Shown here piece by piece: positions 21,255 to 30,537 of a stretch of 64,000 bases of DNA (position 1 is the stretch's first letter; the number at the start of each line of letters is the position of its first letter). Location: NCBI GenBank assembly GCA_020310875.1, contig CM035407.1, positions 66,555,158 through 66,619,157 of the forward strand, written 5' to 3'. The notes beneath the pieces are model-generated. The model worked only from the letters and a program-made list of their open reading frames with translations, did no database searches and had not been told where the DNA came from. A program made the translations under genes and the position numbers. This DNA comes from Ceratopteris richardii (taxonomy: Eukaryota; Streptophyta; Polypodiopsida; Polypodiales; Pteridaceae).

Positions 21255-23435
21255 GTGAAGCCGATATTACCAGAAGCTCCTACACAAGCGGATCGAGCAA
21301 GAGAGCAAGAATGGATCGAAAGAGACAGAAGAGTTCTGTTTATTATATCACAAACCGTTTCCAATACTATGCTTGGGCATATAAGAGGTTTGAATACTAG
21401 TAGGGAGGCTTGGGAGTCTCTAGAAAGATTATTTGCAACTACCAATAGAGCGAGGCAATCACAACTTATAGGTGAGCTGACAAGAGTAAAAAAGAAGCCA
21501 CGACAATCAGTTAATGATTATATTCTTGAGGTAAAATCTCTTATTGAAGCATTAGCCTCTATTGATGCATCTCTTAGTGAGGATATAAAGTTTAATAGCA
21601 TGTTAAATGGCTTGAGAGAAGATGAAAGATGGAAGTCTTTCATTACTTCTATCATGACTCGAGAGAATCTACCATCTTTTGAAGATTTACACACACTCAT
21701 GATGACTGAAGAAATCAACATAGAAGGTGGGAACTCTTATCATTCGCAAAGAGGTAGTCAAGGACAAGCTCTTTATACTTCATCAAATAGATCAAGAGGT
21801 AGAGGAAATTGGAGAGGAGGAGGAAGATTCAACAACAATGCAAGAGGAAGAGGAAGCTTTAATGCGACTAGAGGAGGAAGAACAATACAACAAAGTCAAC
21901 AAACTCAACAAACTCAACCAAATCAGCAAGGTAACTTTACCTGCCATTATTGTGGTAAAGTTGGTCATTATGCTAGGGATTGTTTCTCCAATCTGAATAG
22001 AAGAGGTGGTTTTAGAGGACGACAAAGAGGAAGAGGCCAAGATCACATGCATCACAACAACAACATAGTACAAGAGGAGGCTCAAACACAGAAGGAAAAC
22101 GTTCTTATGGCTATGCATACAGAGACACATGAGAGGAAGGTAAACAACGAAACTTGGTATGTAGATAGTGGTTGCTCAAACCACATGAGTCACAACATGA
22201 ATATGTTTCTGAACTTATACAAACCTGATTCAAGGGTCACAGTTGCTACAAGAGATAGTACTGAGCATGAAGTAGTTTACATTGATGATTGTCCACTTAA
22301 TGAACATGTCACTCTTAGAGATGTTTTGTTTGTTCCTACCATTACAAGAAATTTGATTTCAGTTGGACAGATGGAGGACAATGGAGTAAAGGTTGATTTT
22401 GACAATAATCAGTGGCAGGCTTATCAGAAGAAGGATGGAAATTTTGTTATAAAAGGACAAAAGGTAAACAGATTATATACTTATGAAGTTGAAGTTCCAG
22501 ATTATGCAGGTTATACAATGGTTAATGGGACTCAAGTAAGTCAATTGGATTTATGGCATAAAAGATTAGGACACATAAGTGTTGGCAGGTTAAAAGATAT
22601 TGCAAAGAAATCATTGGTTGAAGGTTTACCACAATTACCTAAGCAAGATTTGGATTTTGTTTGCGAGGCATGTCAGTTTGGAAAACAGGTACGAAGTTCT
22701 TTTTCAAAAGTAGGATTGCAAAGTAGAGGTATTTTGAACTTGATTCATACTGATGTATGGGGTCCATCTCAAGAAGAGTCCATGGCAGGTAGCAAGTACT
22801 TTGTCACATTTATTGATGACTTCTCAAATTTTACATTCATTTATTTTATGAAATACAAATCCGAAGTGTTTGACATATTCAAAAAGTCTAAATCATTGGT
22901 TGAAAAGCAAACAGGTCGAAGCATAAGAAGGTTGAGATCAGACGGAGGAGGTGAATATTTTTCTAATAAATTTCTTGCATTTTTGGAGGAAGAAGGAATT
23001 AAAAAGGAGACTACAAATAGATACACACCTCAACAAAATGGTGTGGCTGAAAGAAGAAACATGTCTATCTTGGAGATGGGTAGGTGCATGTTAAATGAAA
23101 AGGACTTACCACTTATTTTTTGGGCTGAAGCATGCAATATGGTAGTTTATGTGATGAACAGGTTACCACCTACTCAAAGTCATGTACAAAAAGCACCTTA
23201 TGAATTGTTTTATGGATCAAAACGAGATATTGCTAATTGTAGAATTTTTGGAAGCATATGTTTTTTTCATGTTCCACAACAGTTAAGGTCAAAGTTGGAT
23301 CCAAGGTCACAAAAAATGGTTTTCATTGGTATGGCAGAAGGGCAACCAGGATATAGATGTGTGAACCCAGATATCGGAGAGGTAATTGTTTCGAGAGATG
23401 TTATTTTTCATGGTATAAACATGAACTACAGGTAG
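21255..23435 (+). CDS. Cop-1 Gag-protease-integrase frame
   Basis: 726 codons without a stop. The Gag helical domain comes first (TSREAWESLERLF, LNGLREDERWKSF), then an RG-rich stretch and a CX2CX4HX4C knuckle at 21942-21983 (CHYCGKVGHYARDC). The protease catalytic site is WYVDSGCSNHMSH. The integrase zinc segment is LWHKRLGHIS ... CEACQFGK. The integrase core has Asp in HTDVWGP, Asp in RSDGGGEY and Glu in NGVAERRN, then a conserved tail (KAPYELFYGSKRD). It ends at 23435, where the downstream region is in another frame. These would be Gag and the pol N-terminal enzymes. The start shown follows the damaged natural start. Confidence 0.88.
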   Translation: MKPILPEAPTQADRAREQEWIERDRRVLFIISQTVSNTMLGHIRGLNTSREAWESLERLFATTNRARQSQLIGELTRVKKKPRQSVNDYILEVKSLIEALASIDASLSEDIKFNSMLNGLREDERWKSFITSIMTRENLPSFEDLHTLMMTEEINIEGGNSYHSQRGSQGQALYTSSNRSRGRGNWRGGGRFNNNARGRGSFNATRGGRTIQQSQQTQQTQPNQQGNFTCHYCGKVGHYARDCFSNLNRRGGFRGRQRGRGQDHMHHNNNIVQEEAQTQKENVLMAMHTETHERKVNNETWYVDSGCSNHMSHNMNMFLNLYKPDSRVTVATRDSTEHEVVYIDDCPLNEHVTLRDVLFVPTITRNLISVGQMEDNGVKVDFDNNQWQAYQKKDGNFVIKGQKVNRLYTYEVEVPDYAGYTMVNGTQVSQLDLWHKRLGHISVGRLKDIAKKSLVEGLPQLPKQDLDFVCEACQFGKQVRSSFSKVGLQSRGILNLIHTDVWGPSQEESMAGSKYFVTFIDDFSNFTFIYFMKYKSEVFDIFKKSKSLVEKQTGRSIRRLRSDGGGEYFSNKFLAFLEEEGIKKETTNRYTPQQNGVAERRNMSILEMGRCMLNEKDLPLIFWAEACNMVVYVMNRLPPTQSHVQKAPYELFYGSKRDIANCRIFGSICFFHVPQQLRSKLDPRSQKMVFIGMAEGQPGYRCVNPDIGEVIVSRDVIFHGINMNYR

Positions 23436-24675
23436 ATCAAGAAGAAACTACAAGAAGTCACGAAGAAGAGCCAAGTTCTCCAAGTTCACCAGAGAGTCAA
23501 ATTACACATGAAGAGGCAACCCCCCCCAATGAGAAGTTGAAGAAAATTCTTGATTTGATTTCAAAGGAAATTGAGTCACAGGAAGAAGAAAGTGAAGGTT
23601 CTACATCAAGAAGAACTCAAACTCGAAGGCAAGAAAAGCATGGTAGGACAAGAAGCCAATCAAGGTATCCAATAAGAGTAAGAAGGCAACTACAAAGATT
23701 TTCTCATGAAGCTTATATTGCAAAACTTCTTGAGGAGCAAGAACCAACAACTTTTAAAGAAGCGTCAAAGGTAAAGAAATGGGTTAAAGCAATGGATGAA
23801 GAAATGACAGCTTTGTATGAGAACAATACATGGAGTTTAGTTCCAAGGCAACCTAACATGAAGGTAATTGGTAACAAATGGGTGTACAGGATAAAGAGAA
23901 ACAGTGATGGTTCAGTAAGTAGATATAAGGCAAGGCTTGTTTGTAAAGGTTATGCACAGAGTTATGGCATTGATTATGAGGAGACATTTTCTCTTGTTGC
24001 CAAGATATCAACAATAAGGACATTAATAAGTGTTGCTGCAAGCAAGGTATGGAATCTTTATCAATTAGATATAAAAAATGCATTTCTAAAGAGGCCTACT
24101 CATTTATGTAAACTCTTGAAAGCATTGTATGGTCTTAAGCAAGCTCCAAGGGCTTGGAATTTTAGATTGGTAAAGTTTCTTGAAAAGCAAGGATACAGGT
24201 GTTCAAATGCAGATACTTCTTTGTATGTTAAGGTTGAAGGATCATTGATTGTTTATATCTCAATTTATGTGGATGACTTGATAATAACAAGAAACAATGA
24301 AGGTGAGATAGCCAGGATCAAAGCAGAGCTGGGATCTGAATTTAAAATTTCAGATTTAGGAGAACTGACGTACATTCTTGGAATCGAAGTTATGAAGAAG
24401 GAAGATGGCGTATATCTTCTACAAAGAAAGTATATTTCAGATTGGTTAAAGAAATATGGCATGGAGCATTGCAAGAGTATCAGTAATCCGATGGAACCCA
24501 GTGTGAAGTACAATGCTGAAGATGGTGAACCTTTAGAAGATCCACTTATCTACATGTCTTTGATTGGTTCTCTTATATATGCAACTTTAACAAGGCTAGA
24601 TATTACATTTAGTGTAAGTACATTGTCTCAATTCATGAACAAACCCACAGATGTTCATATGCAAGCAGCAGGGTC
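23436..24675 (+). pseudogene. Cop-1 reverse transcriptase, internally deleted
   Basis: The RT frame (open 23357-24679) is shifted from the integrase frame near 23420. Acidic linker first, then WVKAMDEEMTAL, WVYRIKRNSDGSVSRYKARL, YEETFS, QLDIKNAFL, then directly LCKLLKALYGLKQAPRAWN and catalytic YVDDL (~24264-24278). Compared with Cop-3 (37261-37400), the stretch between NAFL and the LCKL segment is shortened by roughly 20 codons, removing the conserved EEVYM/QPPGY part. The polymerase is probably dead. It ends by frameshift into the RNase H part. Confidence 0.85.
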
Positions 24676-25211
24676 TTGAGATATTTGAAGGGTACATTAA
24701 ATGAAGGTTTGGGCTATAAATATCATGAAGGTTTTCATTTGAAAGCATACAGTGATGCAGATTGGGCTGGAAATAAGGATGATAGAAGGAGTACAGGTGG
24801 ATATCTGATATTTGCAGGTAATAATTTGGTTTCATGGAGTTCTAAAAAACAGCCTACAGTAGCACTTTCAAGCACAGAAGCTAAATATAGAAGTCTTACA
24901 AATGCAACATGTGAGATTATGTGGTATTTGAAGATTTATAAAGATATGAATCTATCTACAACATGTCCACTACTCTTTGGAGATAATGTAAGTTCATTAT
25001 AGCTCGCATCTAATCGAGTGTACCATGCAAGAACAAAACACATTGAAGTGCACTATCACTATATCTGAGAGAAGGTGGTGAATGAAGATATTGATATTCA
25101 ACATGTTGGAACGAAAGATCAATTAGCAGACATACTCACAAAAGCAGTGGATGCTCAGAAGCTTAAGCGAATCAAAGTACTACTTGGAGTCAGAGCTTTG
25201 GATTTAGAGCT
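24676..25211 (+). pseudogene. Cop-1 RNase H, broken
   Basis: The RNase H part reads [53 protein letters not shown] and FGDNVSSL, then a stop (25000-25002). The conserved tail (HARTKHIEVHYHY, LADILTKA) follows with one further stop. The catalytic Asp/Glu positions are present in the first part. Confidence 0.85.
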
Positions 25212-25223
25212 TGAGGGGGGCAA
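25211..25223 (+). promoter_or_regulatory. Cop-1 polypurine tract
   Basis: ttgaggggggcaa abuts the 3' LTR start at 25224. Confidence 0.85.
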
Positions 25224-26106
25224 TGTTACATAAAAACAAGCTATAAAGTAGTCTTGTGGATTTTATTGATTATTAAAAATGGTATACAGAAGCTTGTGGA
25301 TCTTATTACTTATGAAAAATAACATGTGGAGACATTCACATCTCCAAAGTTAGAGCAAAAGTAGATAAAAGTAGAAGAAAAGGAGAGGTGTCTATTTTTA
25401 GACAAGGAAGGCGCTTCTGTTGATAGCCTCTCAATAAAAAAAGTGGTTTTCTTAGTGTAGGTGTCCAAATTGAGTGATTCTTGTTGAATTGTGAAGCTTA
25501 CAACTTGTACTATATAAGTAGATCAGTTTTTGTAGAATTTACAATGAGAAAACTCCGTGCAAGTAGGCGTTTTTGCAAATATTCATTCTTGTATCTATCC
25601 GGTGCCTCATCAGAGACATACCTCTCTTCAAACTTTCATATCTCAGTCGTTATGAGGTGGTTTTGAGTGATTTCACTTGGAGGAGTTTTCTTAGCTGTGA
25701 TAATTTCTATTCATATCAAAATTTCTCATAGATCTTGAAGTTTTATTGCTTCTGTACATCAGTTTTCAATTCAGACAGTTAGTCATACCTTGCTGTTGTA
25801 GGCTTCTTCTTACCTTGACTTCAAGCTGTTGGTTTGGGAGCTATACTCCACATTTTTTGAAGTTTTGTGTTTTCAAAGCATGCTACTTAGAGTCTACTTT
25901 CAGAATATATGATTAGTTTTGTCAAATTCTGCTCAGAGAGTTCTGGTGATCATTTTTCTACAGTGACCTATTTCTGTTTTTTGGAAAGTTTGGTGGAAAG
26001 TTTGTTTTTGAAGTTTGGAAATATTTGGTTGGTGTTTTAACAATCTTGGGAGGTCTCATCATGTTTCGTTGCGTACTTTGATGTTTACAAGTTTGTAAAC
26101 ACAACA
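25224..26106 (+). mobile_element. Cop-1 3' LTR
   Basis: 883 bases; same length as the 5' copy but with about 55-60 substitutions and one or two single-base indels by eye. Confidence 0.95.
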
Positions 26107-26111
26107 CATTC

Positions 26112-26351
26112 TACCTAAGCTCCTCAAGCTTGAGGACTCCTCGGCTTGCACAAAATGGAGCTATAAATTACAAAAAGGGTTTTTCTATGTTACATATGGT
26201 ACAAAAGTGATGAAAATCAATGTTGGAGGTTTTGAAAAGCCTTTGTAAAACATAATTCTTTGAAAAAATGATTCGAATGACTCCGTGCTTCTTCGTTATG
26301 CTCTGTCTTCACATGCTTCCGCGTCTTCTATGCCTCTGGCTACTGCGAACA
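26112..26351 (-). mobile_element. Gyp-A 5' LTR, part 2
   Basis: Resumes after Cop-1 and its duplicated cattc; matches 4022-4261 of the 3' LTR and ends cgaaca before tcatc. Confidence 0.92.
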
Positions 26352-26356
26352 TCATC

Positions 26357-27263
26357 CAAATATGCATAAACCATACATGTACTGATTCTCTTATACCTAT
26401 GCCGAATAGGACTCCTCTTGATATGGATGCCACTTCCATATACTTCAAGTAGTACCTGTGTGCATAAAAAGAACATGTACCTGAATTCTCAACATAAGAT
26501 GCAAATCTTATGTTAAACACCATCTAATGTCTTTGAAGTAAACCGAAATCTTCATGTAGAAGACAATCTTCAAATAGATCATGTAGATGGATGATCCACT
26601 CCACCAAGCTCTTGATGGGCAAGTCCTCTCCATAAGCAAGAGTGTGAGCACACTCTTGTCCAAGAAGAATTTCATAGATGCTCCTCAACATGCTCCAAAA
26701 TAACACCATGGCTGCCCCATGTGCTAAGTGCATCACCTCTAATAAGGGACCAAATCTCCAAAGCTGATGTTGCAATAGGTGTAGGATGTCTAACAAAGTG
26801 AGCCAAGACTCTCTTATATAGGATTTAAAGTTCCATGCAAAAAACTCATAAAAAAGCACTTTATTTTAATCACATTGCTTTTCAAATTGCTTTTGCTTTA
26901 TTTTAAGTGAGTTTGCTTTATTTTTAAAGTTGCTTTTAGCTAACTTTAAAAATAACATCTTGAACTACTTTTTCACACTTCTGACTACTTGATGAATGAT
27001 CTGAGAACATTTTTATGATCCTCATGCCTAGAGCTATCAAATGAGGTCAAAACCCTAAATTAGGAGAAAATTAGGGTTAGGGTTTTCTCCTAAATCTGAT
27101 CTCTGATGACTGAATGTCATATACCATTGGAAAGCTCTCTTCAAGCTCTACAAGATAGGCTCATAACATTTTTACCCATTTTTGTGCCAAAAATGACTAA
27201 GTACCAAAATTAGGGTTTCTACCCTAAATGGATTTTGGATTGATGTGAGATTGTTTTCCAACA
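26357..27263 (-). mobile_element. Cop-0 5' LTR, upstream (U3) part
   Basis: Continuation of the LTR at 3030-3600 after Gyp-A. On the minus strand it starts tgttgg at 27263 and carries TATATAAGAG (26811-26820), a good promoter core. The right border is set where Gyp-B coding sequence resumes (27264), so Cop-0 is inserted in the Gyp-B RNase H. No large ORF. Confidence 0.7.
26811..26820 (-). promoter_or_regulatory. TATA box of Cop-0 LTR
   Basis: TATATAAGAG on the minus strand, about 440 bases from the LTR start, consistent with a U3/R boundary. Confidence 0.6.
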
Positions 27264-27911
27264 CATTCAATTGTCTGCTTGTGTAAGGTATAGGAAGATC
27301 TACATTGCCCTCATTAGCCGGTTGTGCCGACATGCATCCTATGGCCTAGTTGGATGCATCCACATGTACATGGAATGAATTGCTCCAATCTGGGGTTGTT
27401 AATATTGGTGTTGAGCACAAGTGTCGTTTAAGTTCATTGAATGAATTCACACATTCATCTATCCATTCAAACTTGATTAAAAGAGAGTACAGAGGCTTGG
27501 CTATGATAGCATACATGTGTATGAATCGTCTGTAATAACCACAATGACCCATGAAGGCTTGTATCTCTTTTACGTTATTTGGCCTAGGTAGGTGTGCAAT
27601 TACTTTCACCTTTTCTTCATTTGTAGATATTCTGTTCTTTGAAACAATGTGTCCCAGAATTTTGCCTTGTTTGACCATAAAAACACACTTTTTTGGGTTC
27701 AAACAAACTTGATATTCTCGACATTTGTCAAACACTTGCCTTAGTTTTGGGATATGTGTTTGCCTCATATTTGAATGAGTACATATATAATCAACATGAA
27801 CTTCCAAATTCTTGCGTAAGAATTCCTTAAAAACATGACACATAAGTCGTTGGAAAGTGGCGGGTGCATTTATCAACCCAAATGGCATCACACGAAATTG
27901 AAATATGCCCC

Positions 27912-28217
27912 TTGTCCCACGCCGTTAAGGCAGCTGGTTGGGCTTCTCGCCTCTTGAGGCAGGGGCGAGGGTTCAATCCTTTCCAGCCACATGTAAGGGA
28001 CATGTATACCCTGGAGTGATGAAGCATATGGCTGATGTGCCATCGTTTGACTAGCCCTGCGGTAGTTGTGACCGCCATTCAACCCAGTCTTGTAAACCCC
28101 TATTCTTGTGGGATAAGGGGGGTCCATGGGTACTATGCCCTTCCTTGTACAGTTGCAATTTCAAAGTTAAAGTCTGGGGGAGTAGGCCTCGGCCGAACCT
28201 CCATTTTATTAAAAAGA
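27912..28217 (+). mobile_element. tRNA-derived SINE inserted in Gyp-B RT
   Basis: A 306-base insertion that splits the RT exactly, flanked by a 17-base target duplication (27895-27911 and 28218-28234, with two mismatches at the fifth and sixth bases). The 5' end is tRNA-like: an A-box-like region (27926-27944), an anticodon-stem-like palindrome (cgcctcttgaggc) and a B box GTTCAATCC (27971-27979). The body has no ORF of note and the 3' end is T/A-rich (ttttattaaaaag). It needs LINE enzymes to move. Family not identified. Confidence 0.88.
27926..27979 (+). promoter_or_regulatory. Internal Pol III promoter of the SINE (A and B boxes)
   Basis: A-box-like AGCTGGTTGGGC and B box GGTTCAATCC, about 35 bases apart, in tRNA-like order. 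Confidence 0.75.
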
Positions 28218-28802
28218 AAATGCAAATATGCCCCATTCTGTGGCAAAAGCCATCTTTTGTTGATCTTTAGGAGCAATGGCTACTTGATTATAGCATGAGA
28301 AACCATCAAGAAAGCTATAAAATTCCTTGCCCGCAACTCTTTCCAATAAGTGTTCTTTGATAAGAAGAAGATAACTATCTCTAATCATGGCAACATTAAC
28401 TTTTTTAAGGTTAATACACACACACAATTTCCCATTCTTCTTGGGCATAACCACAATGGGGGATACCCATTTGGTATGCTTAATTTTGTAAATGAATCTT
28501 GCTTCTATCAAACGATCTATTTCTTCTTTAATCTTAACAGCGTAGTTATCATTGTACGTGTATGGTTTTTGTTTTGTAGGTTTGGCATTTGGAGTCATAG
28601 GGATTGTGTGGGATCAGATATCTGGGTCTACTCCTTTCAAGTCTTTATAACTCCAAGCGAAGACATCTCAATATTCACACAACAGGGCAATTAACTCTTT
28701 TTCTTCTTCACTAGTCAAATCATGCCCTATGTATGTACATTTTTCTTCTTCTCCTTCTATGGTGACAATGTTTTTTTTTGTTTTATCTTGATTATCATAT
28801 AC

Positions 28803-29612
28803 TTATCCGATGTCAGCTTTCCTTTTAGGCATTCGTACCATGATTTTTGTATCTTCTATTTCATATTTCTTGAAGTTCTTCGGTACTTCCATGAGTGGTT
28901 CTTCTTCTACTTCTGTCTTAGGTGAATTCTTTCTCTTCTTTTGCCTGCTCTCTGTATCTTCTATAAGTGGTGCATGTTGTTCCATTTGACTTTCCTTTTC
29001 CTCTTTAGGGGTTTTCGCTTCTACAAAATAAAGATATTCCTCTTCTGTGGAACAGAAGGGTTCCATGATGATGGATTCTAGGTCCTCATCACTATTCTCA
29101 TCTGGTTCTTGGGTCACTTCCCTGCATTCTTCTAAGATAAAGTCTTCCTCGACAGGTTGAATAAAAAGAATGGAGATGTCATATCCATCGTCATCACAAT
29201 GAGGGGTCCATTGTTCTTCATTCACCGCTATGTCCATCGTAGCTATGATTTCTACCCAATTGTGAGGCTCAGGTTCCTCGTTTTGAAATACTATAGGTGC
29301 ATAAGCTGGGTCTTGAAGAGTTTGTAGATGTCATTCTGATCCTAAGGTCCTGGATTCTAATCATTCTTCCTCTTGTTTTGCTACCTTACACATCCATAGA
29401 TGAGTGTCCTCGTGCAACCATGAGGGATCTCATTGCGCTGAGTGTACTAGTTCTGTTTCTTCTTGTGTCTTATAGATGGTGTTCCATTGTATTGGGGGTA
29501 CATCTCGATGGGAATAATCTTTAAGATTGACTTTAGTAGTCACTCCTAAATGTTGCAAGTACAGAGAATTTGTTCCCCAATCTTGTACGATTTGCAATTG
29601 ATGCATGAATGG
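28803..29612 (-). pseudogene. Gyp-B acidic linker between protease and RT
   Basis: Frame 29237-28803 aligns with the Gyp-A linker (13792-13258): WTPHCDDDGYDIS, Glu-rich middle, VPKNFKKYE, ending KRKADIG. Unlike Gyp-A it is continuous. The part 29238-29612 is the sequence between this frame and the protease tail, related to Gyp-A 13793-14022 and interrupted by stops. Confidence 0.7.
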
Positions 29613-29889
29613 TCATCCTAAAATCATCTCGTAAGCATGATTTTTCCCAAAATCACAAATGGCGAAAGTATGTTCAAATTTCACACCACAAGTGGTGAGA
29701 GATATGCCTTCTAGTAAGACCAATGGCTTCTCTATATGTCCGTTGGCCATTTGTAGCATCATCCTAGTAGGTCTTAATGCTGGCTTACCCCAACATTTCC
29801 ATAAAGCAGTGGTAGTGATGGCTACTCTGGCTCCTGAATCTAAGATGGCTTTGGTGGTGTAGCACCTGTGGATTATTGGAAGATAAGTG
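29613..29889 (-). pseudogene. Gyp-B retropepsin, C-terminal part
   Basis: Carries YTTKAILDSGARVAITTTAL and the fold's end HTFAICDFGKNHAYEMILG. The Gly after the catalytic Asp-Ser is kept but the next Gly is Arg. Upstream coding resumes at 42325 after Cop-2. Confidence 0.82.
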
Positions 29890-29894
29890 TTACT

Positions 29895-30190
29895 TGTTAC
29901 CATTAGTGTCCATGTGAAAGGCCAAATGGCCACTAGACACTTCCTTGTATATGTTCTTTAATAAAATATATAGTGGCCTGGTCAGTCACAGACTATAAGT
30001 TCGACCACGTTTGCAAGTCCTAAGAAGTCTATCTTTGTGCTCTGTGTGTACTATGTGTTTTGCATGTTTTGTAGTCTCTGTGCGGAGCATTGTGTTCAGC
30101 CCAGGAGCTCGATTTTCTACTCCAAGGATATCATTGTGGAGATTGCGAGAAGGATAGCGCACTGTGGTGCATCACCATCGAATCACTTCA
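29895..30190 (+). mobile_element. Cop-2 5' LTR
   Basis: Starts tgttacca, ends cacttca. Includes a short inverted repeat ggccaaatggcc near 29930. Confidence 0.92.
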
Positions 30191-30191
30191 C

Positions 30192-30207
30192 TGGTATCAA
30201 AGAATTT
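30192..30207 (+). promoter_or_regulatory. Cop-2 primer-binding site (variant)
   Basis: TGGTATCAAAGAATTT, one base after the LTR. The first eight bases match the initiator-Met site, but GAGC is replaced by AAAG. Confidence 0.7.
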
Positions 30208-30265
30208 AAAGGCAAAAGCTTTGTTCCTTTTGTGTGAGCGAAGCGAGCACTCCCCCCCCACGCTT

Positions 30266-30409
30266 TCTCCAAGGTTTACGACTTAGGCGGCGACCAAGGC
30301 ATAGAACTCTCCAAGGTTTACGATTAAGGCGACGACCAAGGCATAGACCTTGGCATACCTTGTCATCCGAGTCACCAAAGTCACCGTTGGCACCGTTGGC
30401 ACCGTTGGC
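30266..30409. repeat. Tandem repeats in Cop-2 leader
   Basis: A 42-base unit (starting tctccaaggtttacga) occurs twice (30266-30307, 30308-30349) with few differences. After about 30 bases, caccgttgg occurs three times in a row (about 30382-30408). Confidence 0.85.
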
Positions 30410-30456
30410 TGTGTGCGAGGGAGGACCTCAACGATCAAGGAATGTAGAGGTTCATG

Positions 30457-30537
30457 GTACTTCCCGGGAGGTCACCCATCCCAATACTGTTCCCCCCTGA
30501 GCTCGCTTAACCGTGGCAATCGCTTGCCACTAAGCTA
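30457..30537 (-). promoter_or_regulatory. tRNA-A-box plus 5S-rRNA-like internal promoter module
   Basis: On the minus strand: a tRNA A-box match TAGCTTAGTGGC (30526-30537), then a 5S-like A box GGTTAAGCGAGCTC (30499-30512) and a 5S-like C box GGATGGGTGACCTCCCGGGA (30463-30482). The distance from the 5S-like A-box start to the C-box start is 31 bases, the same as in plant 5S rRNA as I know it. Only the 3' half of 5S is present; the 5' half is replaced by tRNA-like sequence. It is either a captured 5S fragment or the head of a SINE lying antisense to Cop-2. Confidence 0.78.

Larger units (their letters stand above)
20155..26106 (+). mobile_element. Cop-1: Ty1/copia retrotransposon, defective
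   Basis: A 5952-base element with two 883-base LTRs (20155-21037, 25224-26106), TG/CA ends and flanking duplication cattc (20150-20154, 26107-26111). It has an initiator-Met primer site and a polypurine tract. Domain order gag, protease, integrase, RT, RNase H is copia. The coding region has frameshifts, stops and an RT deletion. The LTRs differ at roughly 55-60 positions by eye (6-7%), more than those of its host Gyp-A. Confidence 0.95.
3601..26351 (-). mobile_element. Gyp-A: Athila/Tat-like Ty3/gypsy retrotransposon
   Basis: A complete but mutated element about 16.8 kb long once nested Cop-1 is subtracted. Direct evidence: two 661-base LTRs (3601-4261; 19734-20154 plus 26112-26351) with TG/CA ends, flanking duplication tcatc on both sides, a polypurine tract at 4262-4280 and a primer site at 19709-19726. 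Gene order on the minus strand is gag, protease, RT-RNase H, integrase and extra ORFs, which is the gypsy order. The Asp-tRNA-like primer site and the long 3' coding region fit the Athila/Tat group. I count roughly 18 substitutions between the LTRs (about 2.7%). It lies inside the LTR of Cop-0 and itself carries Cop-1 in its 5' LTR. Confidence 0.93.
27264..28802 (-). pseudogene. Gyp-B reverse transcriptase, split by a SINE
   Basis: Minus-strand frames 27891-27346 and 28598-28209 match the Gyp-A RT: PYTYNDNYAVKIKEEIDRLI, SPIVVMPKKNGKL, FLDGFSCYNQVAIAPKDQ, then (after the SINE) MPFGLINAPATFQRLMCHVF. The catalytic-loop region reads VHVDYICTHSN, so the second catalytic Asp of the YVDD box appears to be replaced (DYI). 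The RNase H part begins (FHVHVDASN) and stops at 27264, where Cop-0 is inserted. Inactive, and older than Gyp-A in appearance. Part of Gyp-B, which resumes at 42320. Confidence 0.88.

Noticed and set aside
27912-27985. A functional tRNA gene
   Set aside because: The head has A and B boxes but the acceptor stem does not close and it is joined to a SINE body with target duplications.
30234-30500. 88-codon plus-strand frame as a small gene
   Set aside because: It is made of the 42-base and 9-base repeats plus the 5S-like module; no coding signature.
30457-30537. A functional 5S rRNA gene
   Set aside because: Only the 3' half of 5S is recognisable, with substitutions; the 5' half is tRNA-like.
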